From Flavobacteriales bacterium (GTDB lineage Bacteria; Bacteroidota; Bacteroidia; Flavobacteriales_F; PHOS-HE28), in the NCBI GenBank assembly GCA_016703005.1, contig JADJCX010000031.1, positions 1 through 64,000 of the forward strand: a stretch of DNA of 64,000 bases, read 5' to 3'. Under the pieces are notes generated by a model that was not told where the DNA came from, did not search any database, and saw nothing but the letters and a program-made list of their open reading frames with translations. The position numbers were made by a program, and so were the translations under genes. Below are positions 46,726-55,776 of the stretch, one piece after another; position 1 is the first letter of the stretch; each line of letters begins with the position of its first letter.

Positions 46726-49042
46726 ATGCCGAAGCAGAAGCCTGCCCCAAGCCCACACGCACTCAGTGAAACCCTGTTGGCCGCCATTCGTCAGAGCGGC
46801 AGCGCGGGGATCACCGCCCAACAGCTTGCTCTGAAGGTCGGGATCAAAGAGAAAGGCAAGCTCTATATGTTGTATGAAGCGGTTGACGAGTTGCTCGGTG
46901 CGGGCAAGGTGAAAAGCGGCAAAAGGGACGCTACCATGCTGGAGGCGAAGTGGAGGGCGGCCACGCCCGCGGGGGCGGCGGGGCGAGAGATAAAAAGCCA
47001 AGGGACCAGGAAAAAAGCCGACCTGCCACAATTAGCGGTGGCGGGAACGATCGACGCGGCGGACGTTCCAGTGATACGGAAACCGTAGAGGGCACCCTGG
47101 ATATCGTAAGCAATGGCTCCGGTTACCTGAGGCGTGACGGGGTTGATGATGATCTGTTCGTTCATATGGGAAACCTCGGCCTTGCACTATCGGGCGACAC
47201 CGTGTTGGCCAAGGTGGTGCAGCACCGCGGTCGAAAACCGGAGGCGAAAGTGTTGGAGGTGCTGAAGCGGAAACGCAGCGATTTCGTGGGCACGGTACAT
47301 AAGGACAAGGGCCGCTTCGATGTGCGTCCTGGTGATCAGAAAATGAACCGCGTTGTCACCCTGCGTGAGAGTGACCGTAACGGCGCGAACGAAGGCGAGA
47401 AGGTTGTGCTGATCCCCGGAGATTGGCGGGATCAACGTGAACATCCGCCGGGCATCGTACAACGGATCCTGGGAAAGGCCGGCGAAAACGAAACGGAGAT
47501 CCATGCGATCCTCGCCGAATTCGGGCTGCCTTATGATTTCCCCGATCACGTTGAGGCCGAGGCCGCAAGCATCAAGAACGGATGTACACCACAGGAGATC
47601 AGCAAGCGCAGGGATGTACGCAACATCACCACGCTGACGATCGACCCAGAGGATGCGAAGGATCTGGACGATGCACTGAGCTTGCGTAAATTGGAAAGTG
47701 GCAACTGGGAGGTCGGCGTGCACATAGCGGATGTCAGCCACTATGTGCGCCCGGGCATGGCTATCGAGGAAGAAGGTTCGTCACGCGCGACCAGCGTGTA
47801 TTTGGTGGATCGGGTGGTGCCGATGTTGCCCGAGAAATTGAGCAACGGTCTATGCTCCTTGCACCCCGGCGAAGACAAACTGTCCTTCAGTGCGATCTTC
47901 GAGTTGGACGAAAAGGCACAGATCATCAACGAATGGTTCGGCCGCACCGTGATGCATAGCAACCGGCGCTTCGCGTATGCCGACGCCCAGGCGATCATCA
48001 ATGGCGGGGATGGCGAATACAAGAACGAGGTGCTCACCTTGCATCGACTGGCACAGGTGCTGCGCAAAGACCGGATGGCCAACGGCGCCCTGGAGGTCGG
48101 GGGCAATGAGGTGAAGTTCAAGCTGGACGAAAAGGGCCGTCCGTTAGGTGTGTATGAGAAGGTGATGGCCGAGGCGAACTGGCTCATCGAGGAGTTCATG
48201 CTGCTGGCCAATAAGCGCGTGGCCACCTATGTAGGGTCTCTGAAAAAGGGCGGCGCGCATCCGTTCGTTTACCGGGTGCATGACCTGCCCGACGAGGAAA
48301 AGATCGACCAGCTGAAAAACTTAGCAAAGAGTTTTGGTCACTCGCTCGTGGTTCACAAGGGCGAGGAATTGGCGCACGCCATCAACCGCTTGCTCGCCGA
48401 TGTGAAAGGCACCGATGAGGAGAACATCGTCAAGCAGGTCACCATCCGAAGTATGGCGAAGGCCATCTACAGCACCGATAACATCGGACACTATGGACTG
48501 GCCTTTGACCATTACACGCACTTCACCTCCCCATCCGCCGGTATCCCGACCTGCTGGTACACCGGGCCTTGGCGCACTATCTGGCCGGCGGTTCACCGCT
48601 GAACAAGGGCACACTGGAGACCAGCTGTAAGCATAGTTCGTTGCAAGAGCGCCGCGCGGCCGACGCGGAACGCGCCAGCATCCGCTACAAACAGTCCGAG
48701 TTCCTGCTGCAGCGCATCGGACAATCGTTCGATGGCCTCATCACCGGCATCACCTCATGGGGCATTTACGTGGAACTGAAGGAGAACAAATGCGAAGGCA
48801 TGATCTCCATTCGCGACCTGCGCGGCGATACGTTCAAATTCCTGGAAGGCAAATTCCAAGTGGTGGGAATGCGCACCGGAAAGACCTATCGCCTTGGTGA
48901 TGAACTACGCGTGACCATACGCGCCGTGGACATGGAGAAGCGGGTAGTTGACCTTGTACCGGAGGGCAGCGGTGCGCAGGCACCACAAACAGAGCGTTAT
49001 CGTAAAGAAACGCGAGCGGGCGGAAAGAGAGGTCGACGCTAA
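46726..49042 (+). CDS. rnr: Ribonuclease R, two frameshifts
   Basis: About 772 residues from ATG 46726. 3'-5' exoribonuclease degrading structured RNA. A winged-helix start ('ALSETLLAAIRQSGSAGITA') leads into a basic linker where a frame change near 47010-47030 (runs of A and G) is needed. Cold-shock domains follow ('GTLDIVSNGSGYLRRDGVDD'), then the RNB catalytic domain with 'TIDPEDAKDLDDALSL' (the four catalytic Asp residues), 'HIADVSHYVRPG' and 'SIRSMAKA'-type text ending 'GHYGLAFDHYTHFTSP'. There the motif 'SPIRRYPDLLVHRAL' is broken by loss of one C in a C-run near 48534. The S1 domain finishes the protein ('GQSFDGLITGITSWGIYVEL'). Confidence 0.93.
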
Positions 49043-49794
49043 ACCAGATTCAGGCGCTTAGCCAGCTCGTCTTTGTAGCTGCCGCCGATGGGGATGATCT
49101 TCTTGTCGTTCTCGAGGATCACGTTCGGCTGTTCGATGGCCGCGATCTTGTCGAGGCGAACAATGAAACTGCGATGCACACGCACGAAGTCGCTATCGGG
49201 CAATTTGGCCTCGATATCCTTCATGGTGCTGTGTATCGTGTAACGCGTGTTGAGCGTATTGATCGTCACGTAATCCTTCAGCGCTTCAACGAAATAGATG
49301 TCGCTGGTCTTCAACTTCACCAAGCGACTGTTATTCTTCACGAAGAGGAACTCCTTGCCGGTCTCTTTGTTTTCGACGAGGCTGAAAAGCAGGTCGCGCT
49401 CCTTCAACACTTCGGTCTCCTTCTTGTGCTTGTAGAGCGCCATTTCGATCGACGTATGGATGTCGATCTCCTTGAACGGCTTGATGATGTACCCGTATGG
49501 CTGCGTGACCTTCGCCTTGTTCAGGGTGCTTTCGTCGGCATACGCCGTTAGGAAGATCACCGGGATGTTGGTCTCTTGACGGATCTTGTCCGCTGCTTCG
49601 ATCCCGTTCATTTCGCCCTTCAACATAATGTCCATGAGAATGATGTCGGGCTGGGTCTCGATGGCCAAGGCCACCGCATTCTCGCCAGTTGCGGCGGCAC
49701 CGGCCACTGTGTAGCCGAGCTTCTTCAGGCTATGCTGGATGTCCTTGCTCACAATGCTCTCGTCCTCTACCACCAAAACACTTGTCTGCGCCAT
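49039..49794 (-). CDS. LytTR-family response regulator
   Basis: 251 residues. The receiver has Asp55 in 'DIILMDIMLKGEMNGIEAAD', Thr in 'PVIFLTAYADES' and Lys in 'GYIIKPFKEIDI'; a linker helix is followed by a LytTR domain ('LKTSDIYFVEALKDYVTINT', 'DFVRVHRSFIVRLDKIAAIE'). The domain is the DNA-binding type that recognises paired direct repeats. It lies 44 bases after a PAS/HisKA_2 kinase, with its own -7 box between them. The stop overlaps the rnr stop by 3 bases, convergent. Confidence 0.94.
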   Translation of the reverse strand: MAQTSVLVVEDESIVSKDIQHSLKKLGYTVAGAAATGENAVALAIETQPDIILMDIMLKGEMNGIEAADKIRQETNIPVIFLTAYADESTLNKAKVTQPYGYIIKPFKEIDIHTSIEMALYKHKKETEVLKERDLLFSLVENKETGKEFLFVKNNSRLVKLKTSDIYFVEALKDYVTINTLNTRYTIHSTMKDIEAKLPDSDFVRVHRSFIVRLDKIAAIEQPNVILENDKKIIPIGGSYKDELAKRLNLV

Positions 49795-49814
49795 GAGTAT
49801 CCGTTGGTTACGTC

Positions 49815-49822
49815 CAAATGTA
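49815..49822 (-). promoter_or_regulatory. Putative -7 element of the LytTR regulator gene
   Basis: TACATTTG, a full match to TAnnTTTG, 20 bases upstream of the ATG at 49794 and inside the 44-bp gap after the kinase gene. It would allow the regulator to be expressed apart from the kinase. Confidence 0.5.
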
Positions 49823-49838
49823 AGCTTGCGGGCCGTTT

Positions 49839-51794
49839 CTACGGTCTATCGATCCGTGGGTTCCCGTTCGGGGTACTGCGGGTAAAGGTGAGCACCCAAG
49901 TTGCTCCGGCCCCCGCCTTTCGCTCAATACGGCCATCGATCTGACCGGCAAGGGTCTGTACCAGCTGCAAACCCAGGTTGGCGCTACGTTCCTCGTGGAA
50001 GTCGCCAGGAAGGCCAATGCCGTTGTCCGCAACGGTAATGCATACCTGCCCGCTGCTCATTTCCACACTGAGATCAATGGTTCCCTTTGCCCCGCCCGGA
50101 AAGGCGTGCTTAAGGGCATTGCTCAACAATTCGTTGAGGATGAGTCCACAGGGTATGGCCTGGTCCAGGCCCAACTCCACCTTTTCGACGTCCGTATTCA
50201 GCTGCACCTGCCCTGTCAGGCTATAGCTCATCATGAGATTGCGGGCCAGGCTGTCGATGTATGCCCCAAGGTCGATGCTGCTGAAATTTTTGGCCTGATA
50301 GAGGCTCTCGTGGATGAAGGACATGCTCCGAACGCGGTCCTTGCTGTCGCGCAGAAGGTCGAGCATGCGCTGGTCGCCACCCACATAGCCCGTTTGAAGG
50401 TTGAGAATGCTGCTGATGATCTGCAGGTTGTTTTTCACCCTATGGTGGACCTCTTTCAAGAGAACCTCCTTTTCGTGCAGGTTTTCCTGCATTTTCCGTT
50501 GAGCATCCTTACGGTCGGTAATACCGTGGGCAAGGCAGCTGATCTCGCGTACCTCCCCGTCGATCACGATCGGGTTCAGGAAGTTCTCCACCCACAACAT
50601 GCGACCCCTGCCATTGTCCAGTTGCACTTCGAAATGCTGTGGCTCGCCCGTTAGCGCTGCTTCATAATGCGCGACCACGGGCCCCCAAACACCTCCCGCA
50701 ACACGTTTCTTCATGTCGTCGATGAACGCATCGCCAAGGGCGTGGTCTATCCCGAGCCCTCGCAGGTTGCTCTCGTGAAAATGTTCATTGAACGCCGTGA
50801 TGCGGAATTCGCGGTCCAGCGTCCAGATCATAACGTTCGCGCTGTTCTCGAAAATGGCTTTGATACGCGCCGCCTGATCACGGACCAATCGTTCGGCGAC
50901 AACTTGTTCGGTGACTTCGTGGCCGATACCGAACACCTCATCCACCTCCCCATCGGCGCCGATCACAGGACTCAAAAAGATCTCGTTACAAACGATATTC
51001 CCCGCCCTGCTCTTCACTTCTGTTTCGAACCGTAGTGTCTTTCCTGTGAAGGCCTGCTTGTACTTGTCCTCCCAGAAATGGTGATACTCATCGCTTGCGA
51101 AGCGCTTTCGCGGAACGGCGATATTGGTGCGTATTTCAGGCCGTATACCATACAGTTTCATAACCATATCGGCATAGCCCCTGTTGAAGCTCGTAAGGGC
51201 GATGTCGCGGTCCACCGTCCAGAACATGTGTTCTCCGCTTTCGAAAAGTGCCCGCAGTTTCGCGGTTTCGTGATCGAGGTGTTCGCGGTCTTCTTTGGCC
51301 CTGGTGATGTCCCGGCTCACGCCCATTGACCCGAGCAGCGTTCCCTGTTCGTCGTACAGCCTACTTGACGTGAGAAAGGAGATGAACCCCTTGCCTTCGC
51401 GGTCCACATTGCGCACCTCTCCGGTGAATGCGCCATGCTCATCGAGTTCCCGCTTCACGCGCGCATGTTCCGCTTCCGTGGCGTAGAGCATGCGTGCATG
51501 TTTGCCAACAACTTCGCTCGGCTCATAACCGAACCGTACGGATGCTGCCGGGTTGAATTCCGTGATAAAGGACTCCTTGTCCACGGCAATGATCGCATCC
51601 AACGAGCTGTCCACAAGGCTGCGAGCGAAGCGTTGGGAACGGAACAATTCCTGTTGGGTCAGCTTGTGCTGATCGATCTCGTGCCGCAACTCTTCGCTCG
51701 ACATGTCGGTCCCTTCAGCTTGCGGGCGCGCGGTCTCGTGCACAACCGCATTGCGCGGTCGGGGCCCGGCCCCCTTATCTGATTTCGCTGCCAC
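49839..51794 (-). CDS. Multi-PAS sensor histidine kinase (HisKA_2)
   Basis: 651 residues, no TM helix, so cytoplasmic. Three PAS domains: about residues 55-165 ('SLDAIIAVDKESFITEFNPA'), 180-300 ('GEHMFWTVDRDIALTSFNRG') and 310-430 ('SANVMIWTLDREFRITAFNE'), each ending in a PAC-like segment ('SMGVSRDITRAKED'). Then a HisKA_2 dimerisation domain with His451 in 'LLKEVHHRVKNNLQIISSIL' and a HATPase ('CGLILNELLSNALKHAFPGG', 'ITVADNGIGLPG', 'LGLQLVQTLAGQIDG'). Likely partner is the LytTR regulator downstream. It begins 9 bases after the MORN-repeat gene. Signal unknown. Confidence 0.93.
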   Translation of the reverse strand: MAAKSDKGAGPRPRNAVVHETARPQAEGTDMSSEELRHEIDQHKLTQQELFRSQRFARSLVDSSLDAIIAVDKESFITEFNPAASVRFGYEPSEVVGKHARMLYATEAEHARVKRELDEHGAFTGEVRNVDREGKGFISFLTSSRLYDEQGTLLGSMGVSRDITRAKEDREHLDHETAKLRALFESGEHMFWTVDRDIALTSFNRGYADMVMKLYGIRPEIRTNIAVPRKRFASDEYHHFWEDKYKQAFTGKTLRFETEVKSRAGNIVCNEIFLSPVIGADGEVDEVFGIGHEVTEQVVAERLVRDQAARIKAIFENSANVMIWTLDREFRITAFNEHFHESNLRGLGIDHALGDAFIDDMKKRVAGGVWGPVVAHYEAALTGEPQHFEVQLDNGRGRMLWVENFLNPIVIDGEVREISCLAHGITDRKDAQRKMQENLHEKEVLLKEVHHRVKNNLQIISSILNLQTGYVGGDQRMLDLLRDSKDRVRSMSFIHESLYQAKNFSSIDLGAYIDSLARNLMMSYSLTGQVQLNTDVEKVELGLDQAIPCGLILNELLSNALKHAFPGGAKGTIDLSVEMSSGQVCITVADNGIGLPGDFHEERSANLGLQLVQTLAGQIDGRIERKAGAGATWVLTFTRSTPNGNPRIDRP

Positions 51795-51803
51795 GCCCCG
51801 AAA

Positions 51804-53339
51804 CTACTGCTCTGGTTCGCCGCCACCGGGAACCGGCAGCTTCTGGCCGTCGATACGGACCTCTTCGCCGTTCAAATAACGTATGGTCATCTTAAGATCC
51901 CCATCCTCCGCATACAGATCCCAATCGCCCTGCTGTAGACCTGCGGCGTACTTGCCCTCCATACGGATCTGCCCATTGGGGTAGTACCATCGGTGTTTGC
52001 CTTGTGGCTCACCACCGATGAACTCGCCGATGAAATACGTGCGCCCGCTTTGATACGTGTGTTTCCAAATGCCATCCTTCAGACCGTCCTTGTACTTTCC
52101 TTTCTCGGTGTGGTCGCCGACCACATAGGTCCATTCACCCTCTTTAAGGCCGTCGATGTACTCGCCCTGTGTGATCACAACTCCGCTGCTGTCGTATTCG
52201 ATGCTGGTTCCGTCTTCGCGTCCCTTCCGGTAATTCTCTTCGCGATGTGTAGCGCCGTTCTGGTAGAACCATGTCCACTGGTTCTGCGCAAGGCCATTCG
52301 CATAACGGCCTTTCTGCTCCACCTTCCCGCTGCGGTGGTAATACACCCACTCGCCATCCCGCTTTCCCTCCTTGTATTCTCCTTCTGCACGCAGCTCGCC
52401 ACTGATATAGAACTCCTGCCACTTGCCATTCGGAACTCCCATTTCATTCACGGGTCCTTTGCCCATGAGCTGTCCATTCCGGAAAATGCTGGATGATACC
52501 ACTGAACCGTCCGTCGCGAACTCACGGAACAGACCCTGCTTGCTACCATCCTTACCGTAAGTGCCCGTAGTAGCCACCTTGCCTGTGCTATGGTAGGTGC
52601 TCTTGATCTTCAGCACTTCCGCTTCTGCAGCGTTATTCTCTATCTCTCCCTGATCGTACTTGGTGATATCCTTCAGGTTGCCAAGCGCATCGTACTCCTT
52701 GAACACGCCCTGTCGTTTGTCGTCAACAAAAGTCCCTTCCCACTTCACCTTTCCGATCCTGCCGGGCGCACTACCGGGGTGGAACTCCTTCCACGGACCT
52801 TGTTTCAAACCACGCGCATCCGTACGGTTGATGTCTTCCTTTTTCCGCAGCACACCGGATCCATACGTCAACAACGAAACCAATCTACCGTCCTCCGCGA
52901 ATTCGTAACCCCTCCCCTGTTCGTATCCCTTCTCGAACGGTATACGCTTATGCACCGCACCGTTCGCGTGGTAATACTCAGCCTCGCCTGCCCGAACATC
53001 GTCAACAAAGGGCTCAACGCTCATCAGTTTGCCATCGCTATCGAACTTCCGTTGCGGCCCGTTCTTCTTGTCGTTGTCATACGTGATCTCCGTCATCAAC
53101 TTCCCATCGGGCGCAAAGAACTGCCAAGTGCTATCCAGAAGGAACCTCTTCCTGTTCCCCTCGCTGCGCACTATTCCATCCTCGTAGTAGGTTTTCCACC
53201 AACCCTCGGGTTTGCCATCCACCAAATAACCCTCGCTGCTCACTTTTCCGTTGGTGTGCTTGTACTGCGTGAAGCCGTCCTGACCGAATGCAGGCACAAC
53301 GATCATCATCAGTACGATACACACACACCTGTATTTCAT
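51804..53339 (-). CDS. Secreted MORN-repeat (YwqK-like) protein
   Basis: 511 residues with a signal peptide ('VCIVLMMIVVPAFGQDGF'). The rest is a chain of about 18 units of roughly 23 residues with the pattern NG-x3-x-E-G-x-Y-x-DGKxxGxW-x-x-Y, for example 'SSEGYLVDGKPEGWWKTYYE', 'LRAEGEYKEGKRDGEWVYYH' and 'KGKYKDGLKDGIWKHTYQSG'. These are the MORN variants of YwqK-family proteins, which are often annotated as antitoxins without proof. An exported location argues against that role here. No TM anchor at the C-terminus. Positioned directly before a PAS kinase and LytTR regulator. Confidence 0.88.
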   Translation of the reverse strand: MKYRCVCIVLMMIVVPAFGQDGFTQYKHTNGKVSSEGYLVDGKPEGWWKTYYEDGIVRSEGNRKRFLLDSTWQFFAPDGKLMTEITYDNDKKNGPQRKFDSDGKLMSVEPFVDDVRAGEAEYYHANGAVHKRIPFEKGYEQGRGYEFAEDGRLVSLLTYGSGVLRKKEDINRTDARGLKQGPWKEFHPGSAPGRIGKVKWEGTFVDDKRQGVFKEYDALGNLKDITKYDQGEIENNAAEAEVLKIKSTYHSTGKVATTGTYGKDGSKQGLFREFATDGSVVSSSIFRNGQLMGKGPVNEMGVPNGKWQEFYISGELRAEGEYKEGKRDGEWVYYHRSGKVEQKGRYANGLAQNQWTWFYQNGATHREENYRKGREDGTSIEYDSSGVVITQGEYIDGLKEGEWTYVVGDHTEKGKYKDGLKDGIWKHTYQSGRTYFIGEFIGGEPQGKHRWYYPNGQIRMEGKYAAGLQQGDWDLYAEDGDLKMTIRYLNGEEVRIDGQKLPVPGGGEPEQ

Positions 53340-53651
53340 TATTCTTCTATTTAAAAATTATGTAATAGTGATAAGAGTTGTTGATCGTGTTCATTGTCGG
53401 AATGCATTCCCCTTGCATTCCTCGCTTTTCAAAAGTAGCCAACGATCCATGCACGATCAACGATATGTAGGAATAGCGAACAGTGTTGGAGGAGCGGTGG
53501 AAGTCTGGCAGGAAATGAACGATCGAACAAGGTCACGGACCATCTGGTTGGTTGATACTCGACGCCACATGACGGGTAGATCGATCGTGTACTGATCGGT
53601 GATGATCGCTAGATCGATTGCATGTGTTTTTCCGAGGGGATCGATCATGGC

Positions 53652-53669
53652 CATCAACGATCGTTGATG
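53652..53669. repeat. 18-bp perfect palindrome
   Basis: CATCAACGATCGTTGATG reads the same on both strands, with GATC at its centre. A partial copy (GATCAACGAT) is at 53455-53464. It could be an operator for a dimeric regulator of rpiB or of the MORN-protein gene. Confidence 0.6.
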
Positions 53670-53747
53670 ACGGGAAAAGTTGTCAGCGCTTGTTCACTGT
53701 ATAACTCGCGATCCCACAATCACTATGTTGGATCCTGAACACGCGGC

Positions 53748-53755
53748 TATCTTCG
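53748..53755 (+). promoter_or_regulatory. Putative -7 element of rpiB
   Basis: TATCTTCG, 18 bases before the ATG at 53774; a TTG at 53728-53730 lies 17 bases further upstream, near the expected place of the -33 element. Confidence 0.5.
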
Positions 53756-53773
53756 GCCAAGAAACAACCGCAA

Positions 53774-54205
53774 ATGCGTATTGCCATTGGTAACGATCAC
53801 GCTGGAACCGCTTTAAAGAGGCGTCTGCTTCAGCATATGCGTTCACTGGGACATACTGTAACGGACCACGGGGCGCCGGGGGACGAGAGCGTTGACTATC
53901 CGGATTATGCGCATCCCGTTGCGAGTGACGTTGAGAACGGTGCGGCTGATCTCGGTATTCTGATCTGCGGTAGTGGCAATGGTGTGAACATGGCGGCGAA
54001 CAAACACCAAGGCGTTCGCTCCGCATTGGCATGGAATGCCGAGGTGGCCACCTTGGCGCGTACCCACAACGATGCGAACGTGATCGCCCTGCCGGCCCGC
54101 TTCGTGGATGATGTGGAGGCGGAACGGATAATTGATGCATTCCTTACCGCGCACTTCGAGGGAGGGCGGCACCAACGCCGGGTGGCCAAGATCGAAACCG
54201 CCTGA
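53774..54205 (+). CDS. rpiB: Ribose 5-phosphate isomerase B
   Basis: 143 residues. Interconverts ribulose 5-phosphate and ribose 5-phosphate in the pentose phosphate pathway. 'MRIAIGNDHAGTALKRRLLQ' is the phosphate-binding start (GNDHAG); 'DYPDYAHPVA' and 'LGILICGSGNGVNMAANKHQ' carry the catalytic Cys and the GSGNG loop; 'ARTHNDANVIALPARFV' completes the LacAB/RpiB fold. Intact and slightly basic at the C-terminus. Confidence 0.95.
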   Translation: MRIAIGNDHAGTALKRRLLQHMRSLGHTVTDHGAPGDESVDYPDYAHPVASDVENGAADLGILICGSGNGVNMAANKHQGVRSALAWNAEVATLARTHNDANVIALPARFVDDVEAERIIDAFLTAHFEGGRHQRRVAKIETA

Positions 54206-54229
54206 TGCGGTTGTGAACAACCATTGAAA

Positions 54230-55774
54230 ATGTTGAGAACGAAACTCTTGATCACGGCCATCGTGATGATGGGCCGTGCTGGTGTTGCCCAACAGGATAC
54301 GGCTGTAGTGCGCTACGCGAACACGATCACGGAGGCCGACTTGCGCACCCACCTTACCATACTGGCAAGCGATGCATACGAAGGTCGCGAAGCCGGCATG
54401 AAGGGGCAGAAGATGGCAGCGGAGTACTTGAAGCAACAGTTCATCGCATTCGGCATTCCCGCCGTTCCAGTGGCGGCCGAACACGGTTTGGTCGATGGTT
54501 ATTTCCAGCCCTTTGGCTTGGTGGTGGAACAGCCGGGAAGCCTTGTGTTGGAGATGGGGGGCAAACAATACAGGTTCCTCGAGGACCAACTCTACTTCAG
54601 CAACCGTACCCCGGCCGATATCGGGTTCGCCGAGCTCGTCTACACGAATGTCCCAGGGCTTTCGGTTTTGCCGACGGGTACGCGCGCCGCACTTGTCCTG
54701 CTTCCTGTGAAGGACAAGACAAGCGTCGTTGATATGGCCCAGCTAACAGCTCTTGGTGCCGCCTTCACAGCCCAAGGCGGGGAGTTGCTGTTGGTGGCTA
54801 CCGAGAGTTTCGTACCCACGAAGCAGGAATATGGTCATTGGCTTGGGGGTACCCGCATGCGGCTGGCTGATGCCGCGCCCACTAAGGCATCAAAGCAGAG
54901 TGCGCAGGTGATGGTCATTTCCCCGGCGGTGGCAACCGCGATCATGGTCAAGGGCAACATGGTGTATGCGAAAGAACTGAAGCGGGCCCTCAAGAGCAAA
55001 GCGGCGAAGGCGCGTACGATCGCAATGGACGTGAGCATATTGAACCGGCCCATGCGCACACCCCTGAGCAGCGAGAACGTGTTGGCGTATATCGAAGGCG
55101 GGGACAAGCGGGATGAGGTGGTTGTGGTAACGGCCCACTATGACCACATAGGAGCGCACGATGGTGAGGTGTACAACGGCGCCGACGACGATGGGAGCGG
55201 CACGGTTGCACTGCTGGAGATGGCGCAGGCGTTCGCCCAGGCAAAGCGCGAAGGGCGTGGACCGCGGCGTAGCATTCTGTTTATGCCGGTCAGTGCCGAA
55301 GAGAAGGGGCTACTAGGCTCGGAGTATTACAGCGACCACCCCGTTTTCCCCATGGAGAACACCGTTTGCAACCTGAACATCGACATGATCGGACGCACGG
55401 ATAGCGCGCACGCACAGAGCGCGCCTTATGTGTACATCATCGGCAGCAACCGATTGAGCACCGAGCTGCACGCGGTGAACCAGCGAGCGAATGACGTATA
55501 CGTGGGCATTGATCTGGACGAAACCTTTAATGCACTGGACGACCCGAACCGATTCTACTTCCGTAGCGACCACTACAATTTCGCCCGGAAAGGCGTGCCG
55601 GTGATCTTCTATTTCAGCGGAGTACATGAAGACTATCACCAGCCCGGTGATGAGACGGAGAAGATCCGGTTCGACCTGCTGCGCCAACGCACCGCGCTTG
55701 TCTTCCACACGGCATGGGAGGTGGCCAACCGCGAAGGACGGCTGGTTGTTGACGGGAAGGTAGAGGACGAATAA
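54230..55774 (+). CDS. Secreted M28-family zinc peptidase
   Basis: 514 residues from ATG 54230 (signal 'MLRTKLLITAIVMMGRAGVA'); a TTG two codons upstream is less likely. 'LRTHLTILASDAYEGREAGM' begins the mature protein, a PA-domain-like insert sits at about 110-250, and the M28 catalytic domain has all ligands: His in 'VVVTAHYDHIG', Asp in 'YNGADDDGSGTVALLEMA', Glu pair in 'FMPVSAEEKGLLGSEYY', Asp in 'NLNIDMIGR' and His in 'VHEDYHQPGDE'. An aminopeptidase-like activity at the cell envelope or outside is expected. Confidence 0.93.
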   Translation: MLRTKLLITAIVMMGRAGVAQQDTAVVRYANTITEADLRTHLTILASDAYEGREAGMKGQKMAAEYLKQQFIAFGIPAVPVAAEHGLVDGYFQPFGLVVEQPGSLVLEMGGKQYRFLEDQLYFSNRTPADIGFAELVYTNVPGLSVLPTGTRAALVLLPVKDKTSVVDMAQLTALGAAFTAQGGELLLVATESFVPTKQEYGHWLGGTRMRLADAAPTKASKQSAQVMVISPAVATAIMVKGNMVYAKELKRALKSKAAKARTIAMDVSILNRPMRTPLSSENVLAYIEGGDKRDEVVVVTAHYDHIGAHDGEVYNGADDDGSGTVALLEMAQAFAQAKREGRGPRRSILFMPVSAEEKGLLGSEYYSDHPVFPMENTVCNLNIDMIGRTDSAHAQSAPYVYIIGSNRLSTELHAVNQRANDVYVGIDLDETFNALDDPNRFYFRSDHYNFARKGVPVIFYFSGVHEDYHQPGDETEKIRFDLLRQRTALVFHTAWEVANREGRLVVDGKVEDE

Positions 55775-55776
55775 GC

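Larger units (their letters stand above)
53340..53773. other. GATC-dense intergenic region
   Basis: 434 bases between divergent genes without a credible coding frame. It is more AT-rich at its left end and contains 14 GATC tetramers (53383 to 53731), eight of them in the 81 bases 53579-53659. An 18-bp perfect palindrome and a -7 box for rpiB also lie here. Possible roles: regulatory region, methylation target cluster, or part of an origin. No consensus DnaA box (TTATCCACA) was seen. Confidence 0.55.

Noticed and set aside
51804..53339. Antitoxin of a toxin-antitoxin system
   Set aside because: YwqK-like proteins are often labelled antitoxins, but this one has a signal peptide, 18 MORN units and no toxin gene beside it.
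53340..53773. Chromosomal origin (oriC) at the GATC-rich region
   Set aside because: No DnaA-box cluster or dnaA/dnaN neighbour is visible, and GATC density alone is not evidence in Bacteroidota, which generally lack Dam/SeqA.
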